Below are positions 15,755 through 24,097 of a DNA stretch of 64,000 nt, piece after piece. The DNA comes from Rhizobium sp. BG4 (GTDB taxonomy: Bacteria > Pseudomonadota > Alphaproteobacteria > Rhizobiales > Rhizobiaceae). Where the stretch lies: the NCBI RefSeq assembly GCF_016864575.1, contig NZ_CP044126.1:620001-684000 (forward strand), in the 5' to 3' direction. The position numbers were made by a program, and so were the translations under genes. Each line of letters opens with the position of its first letter. The first letter of the stretch is position 1. The notes under the pieces were generated by a model. That model saw nothing but the letters and a program-made list of their open reading frames with translations. It made no database searches and was not told where the DNA came from.

Positions 15755-17845
15755 ATGCCAATCCCCGCAGATTACACCAACCGCGTCTATGCCGGCGTTC
15801 TCGGCAAGCTGATCGGCGTCTATCTCGGCCGCCCCTTCGAGAACTGGCGCTACAAGGACATCCTCGAGAAGCTCGGCCCGATCACCTATTACGTCCACGA
15901 CCGCCTGGGCGATCCGCTCGTCGTCACCGACGACGACGTCGCCGGCACCTTCACCTTCCCGCGCGCCCTGGACGATTACGGCATTTCGCCGGATCTCTCG
16001 GCCGAAGACATCGGCAAGGCCTGGCTGAACTACATCATCGAGGAACGCTCAATCCTCTGGTGGGGTGGCGCCGGCAATTCGACCGAACACACCGCGTGGC
16101 TCAACCTACAGCGCGGCATCCCGGCTCCGGCATCCGGCTCGATCGAGGTCAATGGCGCGACCGTCGCCGAGCAGATCGGCGCACAAATCTTCATCGACGG
16201 CTGGGCTCTGGTTTCGCCGGGCAACCCGGCACAGGCCGCAAAGCTGGCGCGCGCTGCCGGTTCCGTCAGCCATGACGGCGAAGCCGTCAACGCCGCCGTG
16301 CTCTGGGCGGCGATGGAGGCGGAAGCCTTCGTCAGCAAGGATGTGAACCACCTGCTCGACACCGGCCTTGCCCATATCCCCAAGGACAGCCTGATCGCCA
16401 AGCTGGTCGGCGATATCCGCAACTGGGCCTCCGGCAACGAAGACTGGGAAGCGACGCGCCAGAAGATCGAGGACAATTACGGCTACGACAAATATCCCGG
16501 CAACTGCCATGTCGTGCCGAACCACGCGCTGATGATCATGGCGCTGCTGCATGCCCCGCACGATTTTCAACGCGGCCAGATGATCGTCAACACCTCCGGC
16601 TGGGATACCGATTGCAACGCCGGCAACCTCGGATGCCTGCATGGCATCATGCTCGGCCTTGACGGCCTGGATGCCGGTCCCGACTGGCGCGGTCCGGTTG
16701 CCGACCGTCTCTACATGTCGACCGCCGATGGCGGCCGCTCGATCTCCGATGCTGCCGATATCTCTCTGTGGCTCGCCAATCTCGGTCGCAAGCTCGCAGA
16801 CGAGACGGCAAAGCCGGCGCCGAAGAACGGTGCGAAATTCCACTTCGCGCTGCCGGGCTCCGTCCAGGGCTTCCGCCCGCAGGCCGGCCAGACTGCCCTC
16901 GACGGCCTCAAGGTCATCGGCACCGGTTCGGCTCTGGCGATCGACTATCTGGCGCTGGCGCCAGGCCGCGAGGCTGCGGCAACCACGCCGGTCTTCACGC
17001 CGCACGAAGTCACCAAGATGCGCACCTACGATCTGGTCGCCAGCCCGCGCATTCACGCCGGTCAGACGCTGCGCGCAACGCTTTCGGCAGAAGCCGGAAA
17101 CAGCGGCACGGTGGAGGCCAAGCTCCGCATCCGCCACTATGACGGCAGCGACAACCTCGTCGATGTCGACATGCCCGCCGGCAAGCTTCTCGGCCCCGGC
17201 GGTTCGGCGACGCTCGAATGGACGGTTCCCTCGACCGGCCACCAGCCGATCGCCGAAATCGGCGTCGTGCTGAGTGCCCCGCAGGGCCGTGCCAACGGCC
17301 GCGTGCTCGTCGATACCGTCACCTGGGACGGTTGCCCGGATGTCACCTTCCGTCGTCCCGAAGACGGTGGCGATTTCTGGCGCCGCGCCTGGGTCAGCAA
17401 CGTGCATTTCTTCTCGAAGAACTTCCCGCAGGATTTCCGCATCAGCCAGAACCGCGGCGAAGGCATGATCCTGCAGGGCACGCGCGACTGGACGGACTAT
17501 GCGATCGAAGCCGACATGATGCTGCATCTCGGCGACCACGGCGGCCTGGTGATCCGCGCCGAAGGCCAGCGCCGCTACTATGCGGCCCAGGTGACGCGTC
17601 AGGGGCAGTTGCAGATCGTCTGCCGCAAGGACGAAAAGCAGACCGTGCTCGCCTCCGCGCCGCTTCGCGTCGAGTTCGAGACACGCTTCACGATGAAGTT
17701 CTCGGCCAAGGGCGGCAAGCTCTCGGTGAAGATCGGCGATACCGTGGTCGAGGCCAATGACCAGACTTTTGCCGGCGGTTCCGCCGGCCTGATCATCCAC
17801 GAGGGCGCCCTGTCGGCCACGCGCATCCATATCGGCGCGGCATAA
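15755..17845 (+). CDS. ADP-ribosylglycohydrolase-like protein with lectin/glucanase-like tail
   Basis: 696-aa cytoplasmic protein (no signal peptide). Residues about 8-345 are an ADP-ribosylglycohydrolase (DraG/ARH) fold. The first metal-binding motif appears as TDDD (58-61) in place of the usual TDDT, and the second as GWDTDCNAG (D284-T-D286). These normally hold two Mg2+ or Mn2+ ions for cleavage of an N- or O-ribosyl bond. About 350-510 is a beta-rich linker domain, and about 515-696 resembles the concanavalin-like/3-keto-disaccharide hydrolase (DUF1080-like) fold. It sits inside a CUT1 sugar operon between the permeases and the ATPase gene, so I infer hydrolysis of an imported ribosyl- or glycosyl-conjugate rather than protein de-ADP-ribosylation. 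The exact substrate is unknown. Confidence 0.85.
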   Translation: MPIPADYTNRVYAGVLGKLIGVYLGRPFENWRYKDILEKLGPITYYVHDRLGDPLVVTDDDVAGTFTFPRALDDYGISPDLSAEDIGKAWLNYIIEERSILWWGGAGNSTEHTAWLNLQRGIPAPASGSIEVNGATVAEQIGAQIFIDGWALVSPGNPAQAAKLARAAGSVSHDGEAVNAAVLWAAMEAEAFVSKDVNHLLDTGLAHIPKDSLIAKLVGDIRNWASGNEDWEATRQKIEDNYGYDKYPGNCHVVPNHALMIMALLHAPHDFQRGQMIVNTSGWDTDCNAGNLGCLHGIMLGLDGLDAGPDWRGPVADRLYMSTADGGRSISDAADISLWLANLGRKLADETAKPAPKNGAKFHFALPGSVQGFRPQAGQTALDGLKVIGTGSALAIDYLALAPGREAAATTPVFTPHEVTKMRTYDLVASPRIHAGQTLRATLSAEAGNSGTVEAKLRIRHYDGSDNLVDVDMPAGKLLGPGGSATLEWTVPSTGHQPIAEIGVVLSAPQGRANGRVLVDTVTWDGCPDVTFRRPEDGGDFWRRAWVSNVHFFSKNFPQDFRISQNRGEGMILQGTRDWTDYAIEADMMLHLGDHGGLVIRAEGQRRYYAAQVTRQGQLQIVCRKDEKQTVLASAPLRVEFETRFTMKFSAKGGKLSVKIGDTVVEANDQTFAGGSAGLIIHEGALSATRIHIGAA

Positions 17846-17855
17846 GGAGGACTTC

Positions 17856-18914
17856 ATGGCAAGCGTCACGATCGACAAGGTCGCCAAGCGTTTCGGCAGC
17901 GCCGAGGTCATCCACGGCATCGACGCGGCGATCGGCGACGGCGAATTCGTCGTCCTGGTCGGGCCGTCGGGTTGCGGCAAGTCTACCCTGCTGCGGATGA
18001 TCGCCGGGCTTGAGGATATTTCCGGCGGTACGATCTCGATCGGCGGAAAGGTGGTCAACACCCTGCCGCCGAAGAGCCGCGACATCTCGATGGTCTTCCA
18101 GAACTATGCGCTCTACCCGCATATGACCGTCGAGGAAAACATGGCCTTCTCGCTGACGCTCGCCGGCGCCAGCAAGGCCGAGAAGCAGAAGAAGGTCCGC
18201 GAGGCCGCTGAGATACTCGGCCTGGAGAGCCTGCTGCAGCGCAAGCCGAAGGCGCTTTCCGGCGGCCAGCGCCAGCGCGTCGCCATGGGCCGCTCGATCG
18301 TCCGCAATCCGCAGGTCTTCCTGTTCGACGAGCCGCTCTCCAATCTCGACGCCAAGCTGCGCGTCCAGATGCGCGGCGAGATCAAGAGCCTGCACCGGCG
18401 TTTGGGAACGACGATGGTCTATGTGACGCATGACCAGGTCGAGGCGATGACCATGGCCGACCGTATCGTCGTCATGCAGGCCGGGCGCATCGAGCAGATC
18501 GGTACGCCGCTGGAGCTTTACGACCGGCCGGCAAACGCCTTCGTCGCGCAGTTCATCGGCTCGCCCGCGATGAACCTGTTCCCGGCAACCGTATCCGCCG
18601 GACAGCTGGTGCTGCAGGGCGGACAGGCTTCCGGTCTCACCGCGCCGGCCGGCGTGAAAGACGGCCAGAAGCTGCTCATCGGCAAGCGCCCGGAAGAAAT
18701 CGCCCTCGGCCCGGAAGGGTCGCTCGAGGCCACCGTCGAGAATATCGAGCCGACCGGTTCCGAAACCTTCCTCGAGCTGAAGCTCGGCAGCCAGTTGGTC
18801 TCGGCGGTTCTGCGCGAGCGGCCTTGGTTCCAGGTCGGCAGCAGCCAGAAACTGTCGCTATCGAAGGGTGCGATCCATGTCTTCGATGCCGATAGCGGCC
18901 AGCGGATCGGCTGA
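17856..18914 (+). CDS. Sugar ABC transporter ATP-binding protein (UgpC/MalK-type)
   Basis: 352-aa ATPase. Walker A GPSGCGKST is at residues 36-44, the signature is LSGGQRQRVAMGRS near 134, Walker B is VFLFDEPLSNLDAKLR, and the switch histidine lies in YVTHDQVEAMT. The C-terminal third is the TOBE/regulatory domain of MalK-type ATPases. It is 10 bp after the ADP-ribosylglycohydrolase gene and closes the operon, powering the permease pair at 14066-15741. Confidence 0.95.
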   Translation: MASVTIDKVAKRFGSAEVIHGIDAAIGDGEFVVLVGPSGCGKSTLLRMIAGLEDISGGTISIGGKVVNTLPPKSRDISMVFQNYALYPHMTVEENMAFSLTLAGASKAEKQKKVREAAEILGLESLLQRKPKALSGGQRQRVAMGRSIVRNPQVFLFDEPLSNLDAKLRVQMRGEIKSLHRRLGTTMVYVTHDQVEAMTMADRIVVMQAGRIEQIGTPLELYDRPANAFVAQFIGSPAMNLFPATVSAGQLVLQGGQASGLTAPAGVKDGQKLLIGKRPEEIALGPEGSLEATVENIEPTGSETFLELKLGSQLVSAVLRERPWFQVGSSQKLSLSKGAIHVFDADSGQRIG

Positions 18915-18919
18915 CGGCG

Positions 18920-19873
18920 TCAGCGGCGCCCGTCGCCGGGGATCGCCGAGGTGATCAGCAGATCAGCGTCATATTGTTTGATATAGACGCCCGGAAGCTC
19001 GATCTTGGCAAGGATCAGCGGCGGATCCGGATCCTGCGGCGGCAACAGGCCGCCCTGGGCCCAGATCGCCTTCAGCTGGTCGCGCGGGACCGGAGCGAGA
19101 TTGACGTCGATATCGGTGAGCGTTCCCGGCACTCGATAGGGACAGCGCCGCTTCGAGCAGTTCGCCGCCGAGGAGAACTGCCAGAGGAAATATTGCTGCC
19201 AGTTTCCCATCGGGAAGACGCCATCGACGCCGGGCTTGTAACGCGCATACCAGATCGGCAGCCGTGACAGGATGCGGTAGGTCTGCCGGTAGGCGGCAAT
19301 ATAGCGGGCGGTCACATGATTGGTGTAGAGGATCGGATAGCGGCCGGTCCGGGCGCGGATATGCCCCGCGAAGATCTGCGCATCGGCGAGCGACATATAC
19401 TGCTCGCCATCGAGCCCTTCGAGGTCGAGCACCATCAGATCGTCGGGGCCGGGCTCCGCATAGTCGAGAAAATGGTTTGCCTGGTCGATCGGATTGCCGG
19501 GCCGCGCCAGATGGTAGGCGCCCCATAGCAGCCCGCTCTGCTTGGCGATGAATTTGCGCGTCTGGTAGAGCTCGCGGCTCACCGCATATTTGCGCCACAT
19601 CGTCTTGCAATGGGCGGTCGTATCGCCGCGATGCTCGCCGCTGCAATCGAACACTTCAGGCAGGCCGTCCGATGCCTTGGAGATCACGCCGGCAATCCGC
19701 TTGTCGGTGAGCAGAGCCTGCCAGTCGATCGGGTTCATCTCATAGGCGTCGACGACAAGTGCCGCGTCGGGGCTGTTCCAGGGAGCCGGATCGCGGGCGC
19801 AGGCTCCGGAAGCGGCGAGCCAGAAGCAGGCCGCGATCAGATATGCAAACATCGATATATGCGACAGCCGCAT
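18920..19873 (-). CDS. Secreted glycoside hydrolase family 25 (lysozyme-like)
   Basis: 317 aa. The ATG at 19873 gives a clean signal peptide (LSHISMFAYLIAACFWLAASGACA), so export is predicted. The GH25 fold is seen in ALVVDAYEMNPIDW near 42 (substrate-side Asp), GVISKASDG, GLLWGAYHLARPG, and MVLDLEG near 153, the catalytic Asp-x-Glu of muramidases. Family members cleave peptidoglycan between N-acetylmuramic acid and N-acetylglucosamine. It is convergent with the sugar operon (5-bp gap) and not functionally tied to it. Likely role in wall remodelling or in attack on competitors; neither can be told from the sequence. Confidence 0.85.
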   Translation of the reverse strand: MRLSHISMFAYLIAACFWLAASGACARDPAPWNSPDAALVVDAYEMNPIDWQALLTDKRIAGVISKASDGLPEVFDCSGEHRGDTTAHCKTMWRKYAVSRELYQTRKFIAKQSGLLWGAYHLARPGNPIDQANHFLDYAEPGPDDLMVLDLEGLDGEQYMSLADAQIFAGHIRARTGRYPILYTNHVTARYIAAYRQTYRILSRLPIWYARYKPGVDGVFPMGNWQQYFLWQFSSAANCSKRRCPYRVPGTLTDIDVNLAPVPRDQLKAIWAQGGLLPPQDPDPPLILAKIELPGVYIKQYDADLLITSAIPGDGRR

Positions 19874-20348
19874 CGATCGCCCTCTGCCTCGCATCATGTT
19901 TATATTAGCTGATTCTTGCGCGAAGCTGCGCAAGGCGTGGCGCATCGAGGCTGGCGGGTAGAACGCCTACCACTTTCGGCCAGATTGCCGATCGAGCCCC
20001 GCGCGAGCATATCCAACTGGCTATGGTGGGCAGGACAGATGACCGCCACCAAAGGCGGGGCCCGTTGAACCGGAATTCGGCGGGCCTCACTTCCTCAGCG
20101 CCCGAGCGCAACACGCGAATTTCGCACCGTCCATCCACCCGATCGCCCCCACATCCCGGCCCGCCACGAAAGTTGCGTCACGGCAGTGTCACGCGACAGG
20201 CCAAATGCTTTGTGGTTATGTCCCGGCGCCGAGGGGCTGTGGGGGCCTCTCTCAATCCGAAAATCCGATGACGGGCTCGCCTTCGTATCGCGTGGCGGGC
20301 TCAAGACTTTTTTGTCGTGGCAGGGCAGTGCAGCGTGAGGAGGCACAT
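19874..20348. other. 475-base stretch without a supported gene
   Basis: Between the divergent GH25 and 106-aa genes. Short ORFs on both strands have poor composition and no ribosome site. I saw no convincing operator, terminator or known RNA. The GAGGAGG ribosome site of the 20349 gene is at its right end. Confidence 0.5.
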
Positions 20349-20669
20349 ATGTCCAGTACCAACGCCTTCATTACGGAACTGATCCGGGCCGCAAACCAGA
20401 TCGACAGATTGAGCCATACCGACGCCCGGGGACTGATCCTCAGGGCCGTCACGATGATCCGCGACATGCGCACGCGGGTCGGCATGCCCAACAACAGCAG
20501 CTATGACACCGTGTTCGATCTCCTGAAGATCGCGTCATCGCCGGAGCGGCACCAGCTTTCGGAACTCGCCCGGGCACTGCTGATGGCGGCAGACATGCTG
20601 CGTACCCTCTATCTCGTGGTGGATAGCAGCCCCGAGATCACCGTGGCCGGGATCACGCAATCCCGGTGA
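20349..20669 (+). CDS. Hypothetical helical protein (106 aa)
   Basis: 106-aa soluble, mostly helical protein (FITELIRAANQIDRLSH, ADMLRTLYLVVDSS). GAGGAGG lies just before the ATG. It has rhizobial-style composition and no recognised domain. It ends 4 bp before the convergent dctD stop and shares no obvious function with it. Confidence 0.7.
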   Translation: MSSTNAFITELIRAANQIDRLSHTDARGLILRAVTMIRDMRTRVGMPNNSSYDTVFDLLKIASSPERHQLSELARALLMAADMLRTLYLVVDSSPEITVAGITQSR

Positions 20670-20673
20670 TGCC

Positions 20674-22026
20674 TCAGCGTTTATCTGCATAGTCGCTGCG
20701 GACGATGCCGTGGCGCTGCAGCTTGTCGTAGAAGGTCTTGCGGGGAATGCCGAGCGCCGCAATCGTCTGCTGCACATTGCCGCCGAAGGAGGTCAGCGTC
20801 TCCCGGATGATGCCGGCTTCGTAGCGGTCCAGCCGCTCCGGGAGCGGTGTGCCCTCGCCGGTAACCGGTTCGATCTCCGTAACCGGTTCCGGCGGCTGCA
20901 TGCCGAGCACCGCGCGTTCGGCGAAATGGGAGAGCTCGCGGACATTGCCCGGCCAGTCATGTTCCCTGAGATGCCGGGCAATGGCGGGTGTCAGCGATGG
21001 AATATCGCGCTCGAAGCGGCGGGCGGCGCGTTCGGCGAAATAGGTGAAGAGCAGCGGGATATCGTCGCGCCGTTCGCGGAGCGGCGGGATGGCCAGCGTC
21101 ACGACATTCAGCCGGTAATAGAGATCCTCGCGAAAGCTCTGGCGCTGCGAGGGATCGCCGAGATCGACCTTGGCGGCGGCGACGACGCGCAGGTCGACCG
21201 GGCGGACCTCATTGGTGCCGAGCGGCGTGACCTGCCGCATCTCCAGGACGCGCAGCATCTGCACCTGTGTCGAAAGCGGCATGCTCTCGATCTCGTCGAG
21301 AAACAGCGTGCCGCCGCTCGAATGCTCGATGCGCCCGACGCGCTTCTTCTGCGCGCCGGTAAAGGCGCCCGGCTCATGGCCGAAGAGCTCGCTTTCGATG
21401 ATCTGCTCCGGCAGCGCGCCGCAGTTCAGCGCCACGAAATTGCCCTTGGCGCGGCGGCTCCAGCCATGCAGCAGGCTCGCGACCACTTCCTTGCCGCTGC
21501 CGGTCTCGCCGGTGACGAGCACGTCGACATCGGTATCGGCGATCTGCCGCAGCATGTGGCGCAACCGTTCCATGACGGGCGTCTGGCCAATCAGCGGCAT
21601 GCCCTGCTCCGCCTGCTGCGCCGCCTCCCTAAGGCTGCGATTTTCGATAACGAGCGCCCGCTTCTCAGCCGCCCGGCGCACGCATTGAACGAGACGCTCG
21701 GTCGCGAAGGGCTTTGCGATGAAATCATAGACGCCGTCCTGGATCGCCTTGACGGCCATCGGGATATCGCCGTGGCCGGTCATCAGGATGACCGGCAGTT
21801 CGTGATCCATCTGCCGGATGCGCTGGAACAGCTGCAAGCCGTCAAGGCCGGGCATCCTGATATCGGAGACGACCACGCCAGCGAAATTCTGCTCGATCCT
21901 GCCGAGCGCCTCGGCGGCCGACGAAAAACGGCTGACCTCGAAGCCCGCGAGCTCCAGCGTCTGGCCGGTCGCGCGCAGCAGATCCTTGTCGTCGTCGATC
22001 AGGAAGACCGGGGTTGGGCTGCTCAT
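20674..22026 (-). CDS. dctD: C4-dicarboxylate response regulator, sigma-54 activator
   Basis: 450-aa NtrC-family activator. Receiver domain 1-120 with phospho-acceptor D55 and K105. The AAA+ domain has Walker A GETGSGKE (173-180), the sigma-54 contact loop GAFTGA (220-225) and Walker B GGTLFLDEIE. A Fis-type helix-turn-helix closes the protein (about 405-445). When phosphorylated by DctB it opens the sigma-54 promoter of dctA. The gene overlaps the end of dctB by 4 bp, so the two are co-translated. Sites for it are visible at 23887-23935. Confidence 0.96.
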   Translation of the reverse strand: MSSPTPVFLIDDDKDLLRATGQTLELAGFEVSRFSSAAEALGRIEQNFAGVVVSDIRMPGLDGLQLFQRIRQMDHELPVILMTGHGDIPMAVKAIQDGVYDFIAKPFATERLVQCVRRAAEKRALVIENRSLREAAQQAEQGMPLIGQTPVMERLRHMLRQIADTDVDVLVTGETGSGKEVVASLLHGWSRRAKGNFVALNCGALPEQIIESELFGHEPGAFTGAQKKRVGRIEHSSGGTLFLDEIESMPLSTQVQMLRVLEMRQVTPLGTNEVRPVDLRVVAAAKVDLGDPSQRQSFREDLYYRLNVVTLAIPPLRERRDDIPLLFTYFAERAARRFERDIPSLTPAIARHLREHDWPGNVRELSHFAERAVLGMQPPEPVTEIEPVTGEGTPLPERLDRYEAGIIRETLTSFGGNVQQTIAALGIPRKTFYDKLQRHGIVRSDYADKR

Positions 22027-23876
22027 GTCGAAGCCTTCTTGAGATGGACGATAAAGCGTGTAACGGCCGGGCCGCTCTCGACCTCGATACTGCCGCCATA
22101 GTCCGAAACGATATCCTTGGAGATGACGAGACCGAGGCCGAGGCCCTTTTCCTTGGAGGAGTTGAAGGGTTCGAACAGCGCCTCGAGAATATCGGAAGCA
22201 ATGCCCGGTCCGTTATCGGCAACCGCTATGGCGATATCCTCGCCGGCGGCGGTCACGGCCACATCCACGCGCCCGCCATCCTGTGCCTCCACGGCTTCCA
22301 GCGCATTCTGGAAGAGGTTGATGAAGACCTGTTCCAGCCGCAGCCGGTTGCCCATCACACTCAGCCCTTCGGCGACGGGGGCGACGGCGAGCATATCCAG
22401 CCTGCCGGTGAAGCGGCTGCGGAGCAGCATCAAGGCACCCTCGATCACCTCACCGACAGCGACCGGCTCGGCCACCGCCCTGCCCCGCCGCGCGAGCGCC
22501 TTCAGATCCTCGGTGATGGTGCCGATCCGCTCGGTCAGGCCGGCGATCAGCTCGAGATTTTCAATCACCGGCGCCACCTGCTGGCGCTCCAGATAGACCT
22601 TCGAATTGTCGGCATAGGCGCGGATCGTTGCGACGGGCTGGTTGATCTCGTGAGCAACCCCGGCGGCGACCTGGCCGAGAATGGCAAGCCGGTTGGCCTG
22701 GACGAGATCCTGCTGCACGGACTGCAGACGCGCATCGGTCTCGCGATGCCTTACGATTTCGGCCTGAAGATTGTCGCGGGTCTCGCTGAGATCGCGCGTC
22801 CGCTCAGCAACCCGCCGCTCCAACTCCTCGCGTGCCGCCTCCTGGCGCACGATGGTCATCAATGCCGCCTCGCGGCGGCGCAGCCAGATGGCCGCGATTG
22901 CGATAGCCGTCAGCAGCAGCAGCGCCGCGACCAGCAGAGCCTCGCGGATGGCCGCGGCCACCGGAATTTCGACCGGTAACAGGTACTCGAAAGTCCAGTT
23001 TGTCGAGGGCACCGGCGTCATGATCTTGAGATAGGTGGCGGCGCGGCCGCCTGGGAGAATGGCGCGGATCAACCCGGCATCGGCGCCGAATGCCTTCTCC
23101 TCCTGAAACGGCAGCGGCAGGAGCGGCGCATCGCCGAACTGCAGGCTTTCGCGGATCGCCGCGAGGCCATCGGGCGACAGCGCCTCTGTCGTCATGAAAC
23201 GCCAGGAGGGAATGCTGGTGATCAGCACGACATTGTGATTGTCGACGACGAAGGCCGGGCGTTGCGTATCGCTCCAGTCGCTCTCCAACTGGTCGAATTC
23301 CATCTTGACGACGACGACGCCTAGCGGCGCAGAGGCCGGCCCGATGCGGTGCGAAATGTAGAGGCCCGGGCGCTTGCTGACCGAGCCGAGTGCAAAATGC
23401 TCGGCCATGCCCTCGCGCATACCGCGGGTGAAATAGTTGCGGAACGTGTAGTCGTTGCCGACGAAACTGGTCGCCTCGTGCCAGTTGCTCGCCGACACCG
23501 CGATGCCGTCGGCGCCGACGACATAGATCACCGCGGCGTTGGTGCCGTTGACCAGATCCTCGAGCTTGCGGCTCAGCGCATCCTTCTTCTCCGGCCCCGG
23601 CGTTGTCAGCGCATCCTCGACATCGCGGTCGCGCGACAGGAGCAACGGCAGCGCTCGGGGCCGCTCCAACACGGCCTGCAGCAGCGCCACTTTCAGGTTG
23701 GCATCGGTGCGCCCCTGCTGCTCCAGCGCGGCGAGCGCGGCCGAACGGCCGTAGATCGCGGCGGCTGTCAGCGCGGCTGCCGCGATCAAGGCCGAGATCA
23801 GAGCGAAGACAATCCACGTCCGGCGAATGCCGAGCCGCAGGCGCGCTTCTTCAGTCCGTGGAAGAGCAAGAGACAT
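22023..23876 (-). CDS. dctB: C4-dicarboxylate sensor histidine kinase
   Basis: 617-aa membrane sensor. TM1 at about 22-42 and TM2 at about 300-320 bracket a periplasmic double-PDC sensory domain that binds succinate, fumarate or malate. The cytoplasmic part has a coiled linker, the dimerisation/phosphoacceptor motif GVAHEINQPVATIRAYADN (His near 414) and an ATPase domain with N, G1 (VADNGPGI) and G2 (GLGLGLVISKDI) boxes. It phosphorylates DctD. It is divergent from dctA, the usual rhizobial layout. Confidence 0.96.
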   Translation of the reverse strand: MSLALPRTEEARLRLGIRRTWIVFALISALIAAAALTAAAIYGRSAALAALEQQGRTDANLKVALLQAVLERPRALPLLLSRDRDVEDALTTPGPEKKDALSRKLEDLVNGTNAAVIYVVGADGIAVSASNWHEATSFVGNDYTFRNYFTRGMREGMAEHFALGSVSKRPGLYISHRIGPASAPLGVVVVKMEFDQLESDWSDTQRPAFVVDNHNVVLITSIPSWRFMTTEALSPDGLAAIRESLQFGDAPLLPLPFQEEKAFGADAGLIRAILPGGRAATYLKIMTPVPSTNWTFEYLLPVEIPVAAAIREALLVAALLLLTAIAIAAIWLRRREAALMTIVRQEAAREELERRVAERTRDLSETRDNLQAEIVRHRETDARLQSVQQDLVQANRLAILGQVAAGVAHEINQPVATIRAYADNSKVYLERQQVAPVIENLELIAGLTERIGTITEDLKALARRGRAVAEPVAVGEVIEGALMLLRSRFTGRLDMLAVAPVAEGLSVMGNRLRLEQVFINLFQNALEAVEAQDGGRVDVAVTAAGEDIAIAVADNGPGIASDILEALFEPFNSSKEKGLGLGLVISKDIVSDYGGSIEVESGPAVTRFIVHLKKAST

Positions 23877-23886
23877 CGCAGATACT

Positions 23887-23935
23887 GAGCATAAATCCGC
23901 ACTTTCTTCAAATCAAATCGTGCGGAATTACGCAC
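23887..23935. promoter_or_regulatory. Tandem DctD activator sites
   Basis: Two related dyads, GAGCATAAATCCGCAC (23887-23902) and GTGCGGAATTACGCAC (23920-23935), are 33 bp apart, about three helical turns. The proximal one is near-palindromic with one mismatched pair; the distal one is weaker. They lie about 80-120 bp upstream of the sigma-54 promoter, the position of the known DctD sites in rhizobia. Confidence 0.75.
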
Positions 23936-24009
23936 AATATCTAACCGCGCGTTATATGGCCAGACAGACAACGCAACAAAAACATGACGTTACCTGTCAG
24001 TGTCGAGTT

Positions 24010-24025
24010 TGGCACGCCGATTGCT
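24010..24025 (+). promoter_or_regulatory. Sigma-54 promoter of dctA
   Basis: TGGCACGCCGATTGCT is a full match to the -24/-12 consensus TGGCACG-N4-TTGCW. Transcription should begin about 12 bases downstream, leaving a leader of some 60 nt before the dctA ATG at 24098. Confidence 0.93.
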
Positions 24026-24097
24026 GTTCCCTTAGCGATGAAACGCAATTCGCCCGGGAGAGCCAGGATCCCTTGGTTGGGCGACATGGAGGATAAC

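Noticed and set aside
20095..20346. 83-aa minus-strand ORF in the gap before the 106-aa gene
   Set aside because: Proline/arginine/serine-rich, no ribosome site and no conservation clue.
20710..22101. 463-codon plus-strand frame opposite dctD
   Set aside because: Shadow of a clear NtrC-type activator; no coding signal of its own.
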